Of a DNA stretch of 41,303 nucleotides, positions 8,279-15,627 are shown piece after piece (the stretch's first letter is position 1; each line of letters opens with the position of its first letter). The DNA lies in the NCBI GenBank assembly GCA_036558645.1, contig DATBFG010000111.1, positions 1-41,303 of the forward strand. Reading direction: 5' to 3'. The translations under genes were made by a program, and so were the position numbers. The notes under the pieces were generated by a model. It saw nothing but the letters and a program-made list of their open reading frames with translations, was not told the origin of the DNA and ran no database searches. The DNA comes from DATBFG01 sp036558645 (GTDB lineage Bacteria > Acidobacteriota > Terriglobia > Terriglobales > Acidobacteriaceae).

Positions 8279-8532
8279 TAACGTGGCAACCCGTGCTCAT
8301 CGTAGCCGAGAATCTCGTCCGCCGAGCGCGTGTCGAGATCAGGGAGTAGATCAACGCGGCGCAACAGATCCTCCACCTGTGAACTGACGGTTCGGTTGCG
8401 TCGGCGCGCCTTTAGTCGTTGCCAACGCTCCTCAAGCGAGCGTTGGATTGCCTCTGTCAGAGACTCTCCTGTCTCTTCAGCCACTTGGCGTGCCAGTCGC
8501 TCGGTCAATTCATTCTTGATGCTGAGGGGCAT
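8278..8532 (-). CDS. vapB: VapB-type antitoxin (Rv0623-like family)
   Basis: An 84-residue antitoxin. The N-terminus MPLSIKNELTERLARQVAEE with ETGESLTEAIQRSLEERW matches the Rv0623-like transcription-factor family, with a DNA-binding N-terminal part. The C-terminal tail SADEILGYDEHGLPR is the characteristic toxin-binding end. It precedes and overlaps vapC by one base. The start at 8532 has no ribosome-binding site; a TATAAT-like hexamer (reverse complement of 8540-8545) sits so close that the message may begin at or near the ATG. It presumably represses its own promoter through the repeats at 8536-8567. Confidence 0.88.
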   Translation of the reverse strand: MPLSIKNELTERLARQVAEETGESLTEAIQRSLEERWQRLKARRRNRTVSSQVEDLLRRVDLLPDLDTRSADEILGYDEHGLPR

Positions 8533-8535
8533 ATA

Positions 8536-8567
8536 AATAATTATATACTAATTAGAATAGTTATATA
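8536..8567 (-). promoter_or_regulatory. Probable vapBC promoter/operator with phased direct repeats
   Basis: Two 12-base copies of AATARTTATATA (one mismatch) start at 8536 and 8556, exactly 20 bases apart, which is about two helical turns. They cover a TATAAT-like hexamer reading toward vapB and end four bases from its start codon. Direct repeats on one face of the helix are typical of VapB autorepression sites. No convincing -35 box is visible. The operator role is inference. Confidence 0.55.
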
Positions 8568-8758
8568 ACAAGAGCTGTTAACCCTTATCATACAATCAGT
8601 TCCCAGTGCTAAGTCCCAACCGATCGTTCGGCTCTCGAGTGAATTTTGCACGCCAGCGCTTTCATTCCGCTACGCGCTTTCATTGGGCAAATTCAGAGTG
8701 CTTGCAGCCTTGCTAATGATCCATGAATATCAAATCCACTTCGCTCCCGGAGGGCACC

Positions 8759-10078
8759 GTGAACGCGTCACGATATTTTGCCGTCGCCTTGATCTTTATT
8801 AGCCTTGCTTTTGCTACTGCATTTTCCGCTGACGATTTTTCTCAACTGAAGGAACTTGAGCGCCAGACTTGGGAGGTTTACGCCAAGAAAGATCTTGCCG
8901 GCCTTAAAGCGCTTCTTGCTCCCGACTACTTATTCTCCGACGGCGAATCGATTCAGAACTGGCAACAAGTCGTCGACAGCTTCGCAGCCGAAAACATCAC
9001 TTCATACAAGCTGAGTGACATGCAGGCGCTCAAGGTCAGCCCGGATGTGGTTGTTCTTACCTACACGGCGGAACAGAAGGGGACATTTGAGGGAAAAGAC
9101 ATATCGGGTCCGCTGTCGGTGGCGAGTGTGTGGGCAAAACGCGGTGGGAAGTGGCTTAGCGTTTACGTCCATGAGGTTCCGCTCGCAAACAAAGAAGCTG
9201 CGACTACTCCTGCTGAGTCTAAGGATCCAATGCAACTCAAGGTGGATCATGTCGGCATCTGCGCCTATGAGCTGAGACCCATGCAAGATGCTTTTGCGGC
9301 GGTCGGCTTGTCGACAGAATACGGCGGCGTCCATGCGACGGGCGGAACCCACAACGCCTTGCTTGGATTTAACGACGGCTCCTACCTGGAATTGATTGCT
9401 CCCCAGCATCCGGAAACCCTGAGCGGCGATGAAGCGAAGGAATGGGATCCGCTGAAACCAGATCGAGGTGCAACCTGCTTCTGGGCGATCGGCACTTCTG
9501 ACATTGCCGCGAGGGTAGCAGGCGTCCGCCAGGCAGGTTTCAAGATCTCCGATGTCCAGGCAGGGAGCCGCACTAAGCCTGACGGGACCCTACTGAAATG
9601 GCAGACTGCGGCTGTGCCTGGAAATGAAGGAGGCGACATCCTGCCATTCCTGATTCAAGATGTAACCTCACGTAGCGACCGCATTCAGCCCTCGCCGAGT
9701 GTGAAAGACAGTGAACTGCGCGGAGTTGAGGTCGTGATTCTCGGGGTCAATGACCTCGATGCCAGTGTGGCGCTTTACCGTCGTGTGTTTGGATTGCAGG
9801 CACCTGCGGTGACAACGGATTCTGCACTGCGCGTCAAGATGGCGCACTTCACCGATACTCCGGTCATGCTGGCGTCTCCCCTCGATGCCAATTCATGGAT
9901 CGCGCAGGCAATATCGAAATATGGGCAATCACCCGTTGCGATTCTGCTCGGGACAAAGGATTTTGCGAAGTCGACACAGCGGTTCAAATTGTCCGGGGAG
10001 ACTTCATTGTTCGGGAAGAAGATCGCGTGGTTCGACGCAGGCAAGCTGCACGGTGCACGGATAGGAGTTGTCGAGTAG
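8759..10078 (+). CDS. Exported NTF2-like (SnoaL/DUF4440) + double glyoxalase-like (VOC) fusion
   Basis: A 439-residue protein. The GTG at 8759 was preferred to the ATG at 8723 because GGAGGG lies five bases upstream and the product then opens with a signal peptide ending near ATAFSA. Residues about 25-145 form an NTF2-like cone (LKELERQTWEVYAKKDLAGL, APDYLFSDGE, VASVWAKRGGKWLSVYVHE), as in DUF4440/SnoaL domains. About 162-320 is a glyoxalase-like domain (LKVDHVGICAYELR, YLELIAPQHPE). About 325-439 is a second VOC module (VEVVILGVNDLDASVALYRR). Glyoxalase_3-like domains often lack the classical metal ligands, so catalysis is uncertain. The location should be periplasmic. The three-part fusion is unusual; the substrate is unknown. 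Confidence 0.7.
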   Translation: MNASRYFAVALIFISLAFATAFSADDFSQLKELERQTWEVYAKKDLAGLKALLAPDYLFSDGESIQNWQQVVDSFAAENITSYKLSDMQALKVSPDVVVLTYTAEQKGTFEGKDISGPLSVASVWAKRGGKWLSVYVHEVPLANKEAATTPAESKDPMQLKVDHVGICAYELRPMQDAFAAVGLSTEYGGVHATGGTHNALLGFNDGSYLELIAPQHPETLSGDEAKEWDPLKPDRGATCFWAIGTSDIAARVAGVRQAGFKISDVQAGSRTKPDGTLLKWQTAAVPGNEGGDILPFLIQDVTSRSDRIQPSPSVKDSELRGVEVVILGVNDLDASVALYRRVFGLQAPAVTTDSALRVKMAHFTDTPVMLASPLDANSWIAQAISKYGQSPVAILLGTKDFAKSTQRFKLSGETSLFGKKIAWFDAGKLHGARIGVVE

Positions 10079-10130
10079 ACCTGAACCTACCTCTTACTAA
10101 TTTTCCAGAACACCACGGACGTCACTCTGT

Positions 10131-10150
10131 AACCACGAAGGGCACGAAGA
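10131..10150. repeat. Second CACGAAGG-type short array
   Basis: The words ACCACGAAGG and GCACGAAG follow each other at about 9-base spacing, 53 bases after the stop of the preceding gene. They resemble the array at 7837-7866. Confidence 0.5.
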
Positions 10151-10186
10151 AATAGCGAGTTTAGGGATTAAAGTGGAGTGGTCACT

Positions 10187-10822
10187 ATGCGTAACGCTCC
10201 ACGTGGTCTCAAAGTTTCTTGCATTGTGGTTGCCCTCGTTTCTCTGATCGCGTGCCAGAAGAGTTCGGCACCCAAAGAGAAGTCAACCGGGAGTGCAGGC
10301 CGGAAAGTCGAACCGTATGTGGCGACAGCGGGCGCGGTGGGGTTCGATCTTTTGCCACTGGCGTCATCGGACGGTACTAGTCGCTGGACGGCGACATATG
10401 CCACCGCTAGTGGAGCCAGCACGAAGTTTCGAATCGAATTGGGACAGGCATCTCAAGTCGAGGATAACTCCGCTGTCGCAGTCGGAACTGGCAAGCTCCT
10501 ACGGGAGCCGGGATCGGATCCTCTACCCATGTTGGAGGCCTTACGATCCGCACTTCACGCCAAGTCGCGTCCTGGTCACGTGGAAGCAACGGACGAACTT
10601 GCGTTCGACTACGCAATTGTCAGTGAGACTCAAACTCGGTTGCCCGACGGCAAATTCAGCAGCAACCCGGCGGGGAACTGGTTGGTCCTCAAGCTTTCTA
10701 TCGGCAGCCGCCACGCCGAAGTTTTTCTTAACCTGGACGCGCCGGACCACCAGGGAGAATTCTCGACGGCGGATCCGAAGTATGGAGAACCGGTCCTGGC
10801 GGAATTCGCCAAGGTGATGTAA
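10187..10822 (+). CDS. Putative lipoprotein of unknown function
   Basis: A 211-residue protein with a lipoprotein signal: positive N-terminus (MRNAPRGLK), hydrophobic core (IVVALVS) and lipobox LIAC with cysteine 23. It should be lipid-anchored in the inner or outer membrane. The ATG at 10187 has GGAG nine bases upstream; a GTG at 10178 is also possible. After a short Ser/Lys linker, the domain contains KFRIELGQASQ, LAFDYAIVSETQTR and GSRHAEVFLNLD, a beta-rich pattern I do not recognise. It precedes ruvB by 57 bases on the same strand but need not share its promoter. Confidence 0.65.
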   Translation: MRNAPRGLKVSCIVVALVSLIACQKSSAPKEKSTGSAGRKVEPYVATAGAVGFDLLPLASSDGTSRWTATYATASGASTKFRIELGQASQVEDNSAVAVGTGKLLREPGSDPLPMLEALRSALHAKSRPGHVEATDELAFDYAIVSETQTRLPDGKFSSNPAGNWLVLKLSIGSRHAEVFLNLDAPDHQGEFSTADPKYGEPVLAEFAKVM

Positions 10823-10879
10823 GACGCCCGGGAATCACAAATTGCATCTGCTCCGCTTTCGCTTTACTATCGCCTTACG

Positions 10880-11923
10880 ATGGCCAGTATCAAGAACAGT
10901 CCCGATCTGAAAGAGCGACTGGTCTCAGCCGCTCGCGTGGATGATGACTCGTCATTTGAATTAAAGCTGCGGCCGCAGCGGCTGGGAGAGTTTATTGGCC
11001 AATCCAAAGTGAAAGAGAACTTGGCGGTCGCCATCGAAGCTGCCCGGTCGCGAGGGGAAGCGCTCGACCATGTGCTTTTGTACGGTCCTCCGGGACTAGG
11101 AAAGACCACGCTGGCAACGATCATTGCCAATGAGCTGGGAGTGGCGTTCCAGCAGACTTCTGGACCGACGCTGCAGATCAAGGGGGAACTGACAGCGATC
11201 CTCACCAATGTTCGTGAGAAGCAGGTGATGTTCATTGATGAAGTGCACAGGCTTCAAGCGGCACTGGAAGAAATCCTGTACTCGGCCCTCGAGGATTACA
11301 AGCTGGACATCATGATCGGGCAGGGGCCCTCGGCGCGTACCCACACGATCGATGTGAAGCCCTTCACATTCATTGCGGCGACGACTCGCGCAGGGCTGCT
11401 GTCTTCGCCCCTGCGGTCGCGGTTCGGGATCGTGATGCGGCTGGACTTTTACGGTCACGAGGAGTTGCGCATCATCGTGGAGCGATCGGCGGATATTCTC
11501 GGAGTTCAAGTCGATAAAGCAGGTGCGCTCGAGATCGCCAGTCGATCGCGAGGAACACCGCGCATCGCCAACCGTCTGCTGAGACGCGTGCGTGACTATG
11601 CGCAGGTTCGTGGCGGTGGGAAGATCGATCTGCAGACGGCCCAGGCAGCGCTGCAGATGCTGGAAGTTGATAAGTATGGCTTCGATGAAATCGACCGAAA
11701 GCTGCTTCTAACGATTATCGAAAAATACCAAGGCGGGCCGGTCGGAGTGAATACGCTCGCGGCGGCGCTGGCAGAAGAGCCGGACGCTATTGAAGAGATT
11801 TACGAACCCTTCCTGATGCAGATTGGATTCTTGAACCGCACGCCACGCGGGCGAGTGGCGACGCAACTTGCGTACGAGCACTTTGGCATCACGCCGACGA
11901 GAAGGCAAAGCTCGTTGTTCTGA
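10880..11923 (+). CDS. ruvB: Holliday junction branch-migration ATPase RuvB
   Basis: A 347-residue protein of normal RuvB length. The hexameric AAA+ motor acts with RuvA to migrate Holliday junctions during recombinational repair. Visible motifs are an N-terminal RPQRLGEFIGQ, Walker A GPPGLGKT (69-76), Walker B IDEVHRL (from 121), sensor-1/arginine-finger region TRAGLLSSPLRSRFG, and the C-terminal winged-helix domain (GGPVGVNTLAAAL, EPFLMQIGFLNRTPRGR). ruvA and ruvC are not in the window, so this is a solitary ruvB. Its TGA stop is followed immediately by a heptamer array. Confidence 0.98.
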   Translation: MASIKNSPDLKERLVSAARVDDDSSFELKLRPQRLGEFIGQSKVKENLAVAIEAARSRGEALDHVLLYGPPGLGKTTLATIIANELGVAFQQTSGPTLQIKGELTAILTNVREKQVMFIDEVHRLQAALEEILYSALEDYKLDIMIGQGPSARTHTIDVKPFTFIAATTRAGLLSSPLRSRFGIVMRLDFYGHEELRIIVERSADILGVQVDKAGALEIASRSRGTPRIANRLLRRVRDYAQVRGGGKIDLQTAQAALQMLEVDKYGFDEIDRKLLLTIIEKYQGGPVGVNTLAAALAEEPDAIEEIYEPFLMQIGFLNRTPRGRVATQLAYEHFGITPTRRQSSLF

Positions 11924-12070
11924 AGATTTCAGATTGTAGATTTGAGATTGAAGATTGAGCGGAGTGCAGCGTGAGTAGTTGGAATTTACAATTAGTGCAG
12001 CTTCATTTCTGAGTTTTCTTTCACTTTATTTTAACCTTCCAGAATCTACAATCTCGAATCTGAAATCTGC
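11924..12070. repeat. Inverted pair of AGATTNN heptamer arrays behind ruvB
   Basis: Five consecutive 7-base units of consensus AGATTNN occupy 11924-11958, starting on the base after the ruvB stop. After an 84-base spacer, four units of the complementary form AATCTNN occupy 12043-12070. The two arms can fold back on each other although the copies are degenerate. The spacing is exactly seven throughout. Similar pairs lie at 13138-13275, 29176-29262 and 37661-37832. They may act as terminators or be remnants of a mobile repeat. Confidence 0.75.
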
Positions 12071-12110
12071 AATGAAAACTTCACAGCGGACAGCCGACTA
12101 AAATTCAAGC

Positions 12111-12410
12111 ATGCTCGACCACAGGCTTCTGCAATCCATTGCCGAGCAGATGAAGACGCAGAAAGCGATTTCGCTAGATGGCGAAAGTGCCCCCGTGAAA
12201 CGCACCAGCGTGCAGCGCCTGAAAACTCTGAAGTTCGAGATGAACGGGCGTGAATATCATGCGATCGAGCAGAATCCTGACAAGCCGAGCCGCTGGGGAA
12301 GGCTGGCTCGAGAGGGCCACTTTGTCGTGCAGTTCAAAGATGCGGCCACTAACAAGTTTGTGGCAGCGGCCGTAGATGGAAAGGTTTTCGAGTACGGAGG
12401 CAAGCGCTAA
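12111..12410 (+). CDS. Small conserved hypothetical protein
   Basis: A 99-residue soluble protein with no signal peptide or membrane segment. It starts MLDHRLLQSIAEQMKTQKAI, and the second half (FEMNGREYHAIEQNPDKPSRW, GHFVVQFKDAATNKFVAAAV) looks like one small beta-barrel or beta-sheet. I do not recognise a family. No clear ribosome site precedes the ATG; an internal ATG 13 codons on is an alternative. It lies between two same-strand genes. Confidence 0.6.
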   Translation: MLDHRLLQSIAEQMKTQKAISLDGESAPVKRTSVQRLKTLKFEMNGREYHAIEQNPDKPSRWGRLAREGHFVVQFKDAATNKFVAAAVDGKVFEYGGKR

Positions 12411-12484
12411 ACTTCAGAATCAGTGCGCCTTGCAGGTCACCGCTTGTACAGTGCCTTTGGTCACATGAGCCAACCAGTCCCCAC

Positions 12485-12517
12485 CCCATACCATGAGATG
12501 ACTGCCGGAGGTATGGG
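12485..12517 (+). promoter_or_regulatory. Hairpin sequestering the ribosome-binding site of the next gene
   Basis: CCCATACC (12485-12492) pairs perfectly with GGTATGGG (12510-12517), the eight bases immediately before the ATG at 12518. The Shine-Dalgarno GGAGGT (12507-12512) lies half in the loop and half in the 3' arm, so the folded form should hide both the ribosome site and the start. This suggests translational control by temperature, a ligand or a protein. The 17-base loop shows no recognisable aptamer. Confidence 0.55.
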
Positions 12518-13132
12518 ATGAAGAAGTGGAAACTTGACCGCATTATCAGCTTGGCGACGCTGGCCACGTCGTTGATCGCGCTGTATCTCGTTCTGAAAAA
12601 GCCCGCGCCGGTTGCGACTCCCCAGGCACCGGCTCAGGCGGCAGAAAACGCGAAGTCGTTTGAGGAGAAGCTCCAGCAACTCGACGCGCCGAGGGAAAAT
12701 GGGACCGCGCCCACCGAAGTGCGCCTAACATCAGACGAGGTGAGTGCAGCGCTGGCACAAGCGGCAGGGGCTCTTCCGATTTCTGCTCAAGCGATAAATC
12801 TTGCCTCGCCCGACGCCGCTATCGGCTCGGGAAGCCCAGAGATCAAGGACTATCAGGTCAACTTTGACGGAGATGTTGCTCACGGACAATTCCTTACGCA
12901 AATTGGTGGAAAAGATGTCTGGGTGACTCTGTCTGCGCACCTCGGATCGAAAGATGGCTATGCGACGATCGATCCGACGGAATTCAAGGTGGGAGATCTT
13001 AACGTGCCGGTGTCGCTGGTGAATGACGCCTTGCAGAAGAAACTGGCGGAGCAGCGTGGACAGCTAAAGCTTCCTGAGTCGGTGTCGGATATTCGCGTGG
13101 AGAATGGGGAGTTGGTGATGACGAAGAAGTAG
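12518..13132 (+). CDS. Membrane-anchored hypothetical protein
   Basis: A 204-residue protein. A short cytoplasmic start (MKKWKLDR) precedes one membrane helix (IISLATLATSLIALYLVL). A Pro/Ala-rich linker (KPAPVATPQAPAQAAENAK) follows, then an extracytoplasmic domain with VRLTSDEVSAALAQAAG, KDYQVNFDGDVAHGQFLTQI and KDGYATIDPTEFKVGDLNV. The last part, QKKLAEQRGQLKLP followed by a VENGELVMT ending, looks like a lipid- or ligand-binding beta domain. I do not know the family. A strong ribosome site (GGAGGT, spacing 5) supports the start, but it is buried in the hairpin at 12485-12517. Confidence 0.7.
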   Translation: MKKWKLDRIISLATLATSLIALYLVLKKPAPVATPQAPAQAAENAKSFEEKLQQLDAPRENGTAPTEVRLTSDEVSAALAQAAGALPISAQAINLASPDAAIGSGSPEIKDYQVNFDGDVAHGQFLTQIGGKDVWVTLSAHLGSKDGYATIDPTEFKVGDLNVPVSLVNDALQKKLAEQRGQLKLPESVSDIRVENGELVMTKK

Positions 13133-13137
13133 CATTC

Positions 13138-13275
13138 GGATTGTAGATTTCGAGATTCGAGAGCGCAGATTGAAAATTGCAGATCTTGAGATTCGAGATT
13201 GCGGATTTTAGGAGCTAGCGCCCTTAGATCAATCTACAATTGAAGTCCACTCTAAAGTCTTTAATCTAGAAATCT
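13138..13275. repeat. Inverted pair of degenerate AGATTNN arrays between convergent genes
   Basis: From 13138 to 13209 about ten units of 7 (two of 8) bases with core RGATT follow the 12518 gene. From 13231 to 13275 the complementary core AATCT recurs and runs flush into the stop of the convergent gene ending at 13276. The site therefore fills nearly the whole gap between two facing genes, as a bidirectional terminator would. No T-rich terminator tail is evident. Confidence 0.7.
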
Positions 13276-14199
13276 TCAGTTGTGTTTAATGAACTCGCCG
13301 GTCTTGTTTCCCGTCACGTCGTTGTAGAGCGTAACAATCCACTGATCGCTGGTGATGAAGTCCCCGGACCACTTTTTCCACGGCGCCAACACATCTTCTT
13401 TCTTCATCTGATCGAGCGACTTGCCTTGCTTGATGCCTGCTTCGACTACCGCACGCGTGTCTTTCAGCATGGCGAGATATCGGCGAACATCATCGAGATT
13501 CGAAATTGGACCGTGGCCCGGAATGACCTTTACGTCCGGCGGCACCTTGGGAAGGATCTGCTCAAGCGCCGAGATCATGCCTATGACGCTGCCACCACCG
13601 CCGAGATCGACAAAAGGGAATCCGTACGTTACAAAATCGTCGCCCATATGCACGACATTGGACTTGGGAAAGAAGATGACACTGTCGCCGTCGGTGTGGC
13701 CGCTAGGAAAATGTAGCGCGCGAATATCCTCACCGTTCAGGTGCACGGTGATGTCGTGATCGAAGGTGATGATGGGCAGAATATCCTTCGCCGCTGGGGC
13801 AAACTTAAAAGATACCCCACCGTTGTTGCCGCTTGTGCCGCCCTCTTCGAGGCGCTTGCGTACATTGTCGTGGGCGAGGACAGGCGCTTCCTTCTGAAAG
13901 ATTCCGTTTGCACCGGTGTGGTCTTCGTGAAAATGCGTATTGATAACGAATCGTATGGGTTTGTCGGTAATCCCCTTCAGGGCTGCGCGAATCTTGTCAG
14001 CAAGCGGCGCAAACTGGTCGTCAACGATCACAATTCCGTCGTCGCCGACCGAGGCGGCAATGTTCCCGCCCGCGCCTTCGAGCATGTAAACGTTGCCGGA
14101 AACCTTTGTGACCTTAATCTGAACTTTGCTGAAGTCTTCGTCCTGCGCGTGCAGGAAGAGAGACACGGAGAGTAGTGCGAGCAAGAACAATCTGCGCAT
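13276..14199 (-). CDS. Exported metallo-beta-lactamase-fold hydrolase
   Basis: A 307-residue protein with a signal peptide (MRRLFLLALLSVSLFLHAQ), so it should act in the periplasm. The MBL zinc-binding signature is present: NTHFHEDHTGANG supplies HxHxDH, PSGHTDGDSV a further His and Asp, and VIPGHGPIS the last His. The N-terminal GNVYMLEGAGGNIAASVGDDG is typical of the quinoprotein-relay-like or cyclase-like MBL proteins found beside secreted enzymes. The substrate is unknown; beta-lactam hydrolysis should not be assumed. It is convergent with the 12518 gene. Confidence 0.88.
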   Translation of the reverse strand: MRRLFLLALLSVSLFLHAQDEDFSKVQIKVTKVSGNVYMLEGAGGNIAASVGDDGIVIVDDQFAPLADKIRAALKGITDKPIRFVINTHFHEDHTGANGIFQKEAPVLAHDNVRKRLEEGGTSGNNGGVSFKFAPAAKDILPIITFDHDITVHLNGEDIRALHFPSGHTDGDSVIFFPKSNVVHMGDDFVTYGFPFVDLGGGGSVIGMISALEQILPKVPPDVKVIPGHGPISNLDDVRRYLAMLKDTRAVVEAGIKQGKSLDQMKKEDVLAPWKKWSGDFITSDQWIVTLYNDVTGNKTGEFIKHN

Positions 14200-14295
14200 T
14201 GTTATCCTCGATAAGCAGAGGATTGTACACAGAGTTTCAGAGGTGGTTCAAAGGTGTCGCTTTACTTTCAAGCCGTAGAATCGCGAAATTTGCGC

Positions 14296-15627
14296 CTACA
14301 ACTTGCCTTCGAACAGGGCGAATAACTGGTTACCGATCACCCGGTAAATGGAATAAGCGCTACCGTTGTCGGAGAAGCGCCGGAAAAAGAGTTCGCCGAC
14401 TCCATCCCCGTCAGCATCGACGCAATCGATTACTTCCATCCGTGGCAAAACATCGAGGTGATTGGAGTCTGTCACATTCGAGAAGGCTTTATGGAGTTCT
14501 CCATAGATGTCGTCATGGCTGACCAGAGTCACGAAGAACGGCATATCCGGCGAACCAGTCGTTGCTTTCGGATGTGCCGTGGCTGTTAGCACCAGAACTG
14601 GCTCGTTGCTGCTGGTAAGATCGAAAACCCGGAGAGAGACGTCGTCGAACGCAGGTGGGGCAGGCTTGCCGGCAGACTTTCCACGCGGGGTGCGGGAAGC
14701 ACTCGTCGCCACGGGGGTCCCGTTGAGCGTCTTCAGTCGTGCGTTGACTTCGTCCGCAGCCATAGCCAGCATCTTTTTGCGGAACTGTTCCTCTTCTTCG
14801 GGCTTCATTCTGTATTCGAAAGATCGAAACTCCTGCGGGTTCGCGTCTGAGATGGCCGGGATGGATTTCACAGGCGCCACCTCTTTGGCTGGTTGGGAGG
14901 TTGGGATTGGCTTGGCAGGGGTGGCCTCCAACTTGTGCGAATCCGGAGCGGACGGCTCGGGTTTGCCGCGGCGAAGCACGGGCCGATTGGGATCCTCCGG
15001 GGCAGCCGGAGGTTCATTGGAGGTCGGGGGACTCGATTGATTGGAGGTAGTAGCGGACGGTTCAGGTGAAGCCCCCGCTGGAGCTCCGTTTCCACCCGAC
15101 GCGGGCTCCGAGGGCTTGTTCTGTGCCGGTGCTTGCTCGGCAGGCGGCTTCGATGCAGTCTGAGCTCCCGGGCGGCGTAGCTTTGGTGGCTCGTCTGTAT
15201 CGTCATCAGGCCGTTTGTGCTTCGGCGGCTCTTTCTTGGGAGGCGCGCTTCCAGCAGGCTGGTAGCTGCCTACGCCAGTCCAGAAATTGTTTGCCTGGAG
15301 GGCGCTGGAAACCGTGAAGAGTCCTTGAGAAACGCCGGTGCTGATGGCCTCGTAGACGGTGCCGGACTCAAGCGCCATAGGAACTGGGGTGGCTTTGTAG
15401 GCCTCGGCATCATAGAAGTTGCCGTCGATCATCATGGCAACCGGTACCAGGCGAGCCGTGCCGTTCGGCGAGAGCTGCAAAAGACCGATCGCACGAGGCC
15501 CCCTGCTAATCTTGCGGCGGGAACCCTGGGCCCACGCGGGTGGTATCAGCATCGAAGCCAGCGTGATCAAGATGACGAGGCCCCAAGCCCTGCGATATAA
15601 CGTTGGAGCCGAAGGAGAATCTTGCAT
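14296..15627 (-). CDS. Secreted Pro/Ala-rich protein of unknown function
   Basis: A 443-residue protein from the ATG at 15627 (a GTG at 15657 would add ten residues). A signal peptide with core GLVILITLASMLIPPAWAQ is followed by a folded patch (residues about 35-115) ending NFWTGVGSYQPAG. A long low-complexity Pro/Ala/Ser/Glu region then runs to about residue 275. The C-terminal domain (FDDVSLRVFDLTSSNEPVLV, FFVTLVSHDDIYGELHKAF, EVIDCVDADGDGVGELFFRR) contains a DADGDGVGE calcium-binding-like loop similar to FG-GAP motifs. It is probably exported. Its start codon overlaps that of the divergent peroxiredoxin gene. Function unknown. Confidence 0.7.
   Translation of the reverse strand: MQDSPSAPTLYRRAWGLVILITLASMLIPPAWAQGSRRKISRGPRAIGLLQLSPNGTARLVPVAMMIDGNFYDAEAYKATPVPMALESGTVYEAISTGVSQGLFTVSSALQANNFWTGVGSYQPAGSAPPKKEPPKHKRPDDDTDEPPKLRRPGAQTASKPPAEQAPAQNKPSEPASGGNGAPAGASPEPSATTSNQSSPPTSNEPPAAPEDPNRPVLRRGKPEPSAPDSHKLEATPAKPIPTSQPAKEVAPVKSIPAISDANPQEFRSFEYRMKPEEEEQFRKKMLAMAADEVNARLKTLNGTPVATSASRTPRGKSAGKPAPPAFDDVSLRVFDLTSSNEPVLVLTATAHPKATTGSPDMPFFVTLVSHDDIYGELHKAFSNVTDSNHLDVLPRMEVIDCVDADGDGVGELFFRRFSDNGSAYSIYRVIGNQLFALFEGKL

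Noticed and set aside
11924..12070. Possible CRISPR array
   Set aside because: The units are only 7 bases with no spacers of constant length, and no cas gene is present.
13741..14175. 144-codon frame antisense to the MBL-fold hydrolase gene
   Set aside because: It overlaps motif-bearing coding sequence on the other strand and has no family features.
13276..14199. Antibiotic-resistance beta-lactamase
   Set aside because: The zinc motif is general to the MBL superfamily; nothing in the sequence indicates beta-lactam specificity.
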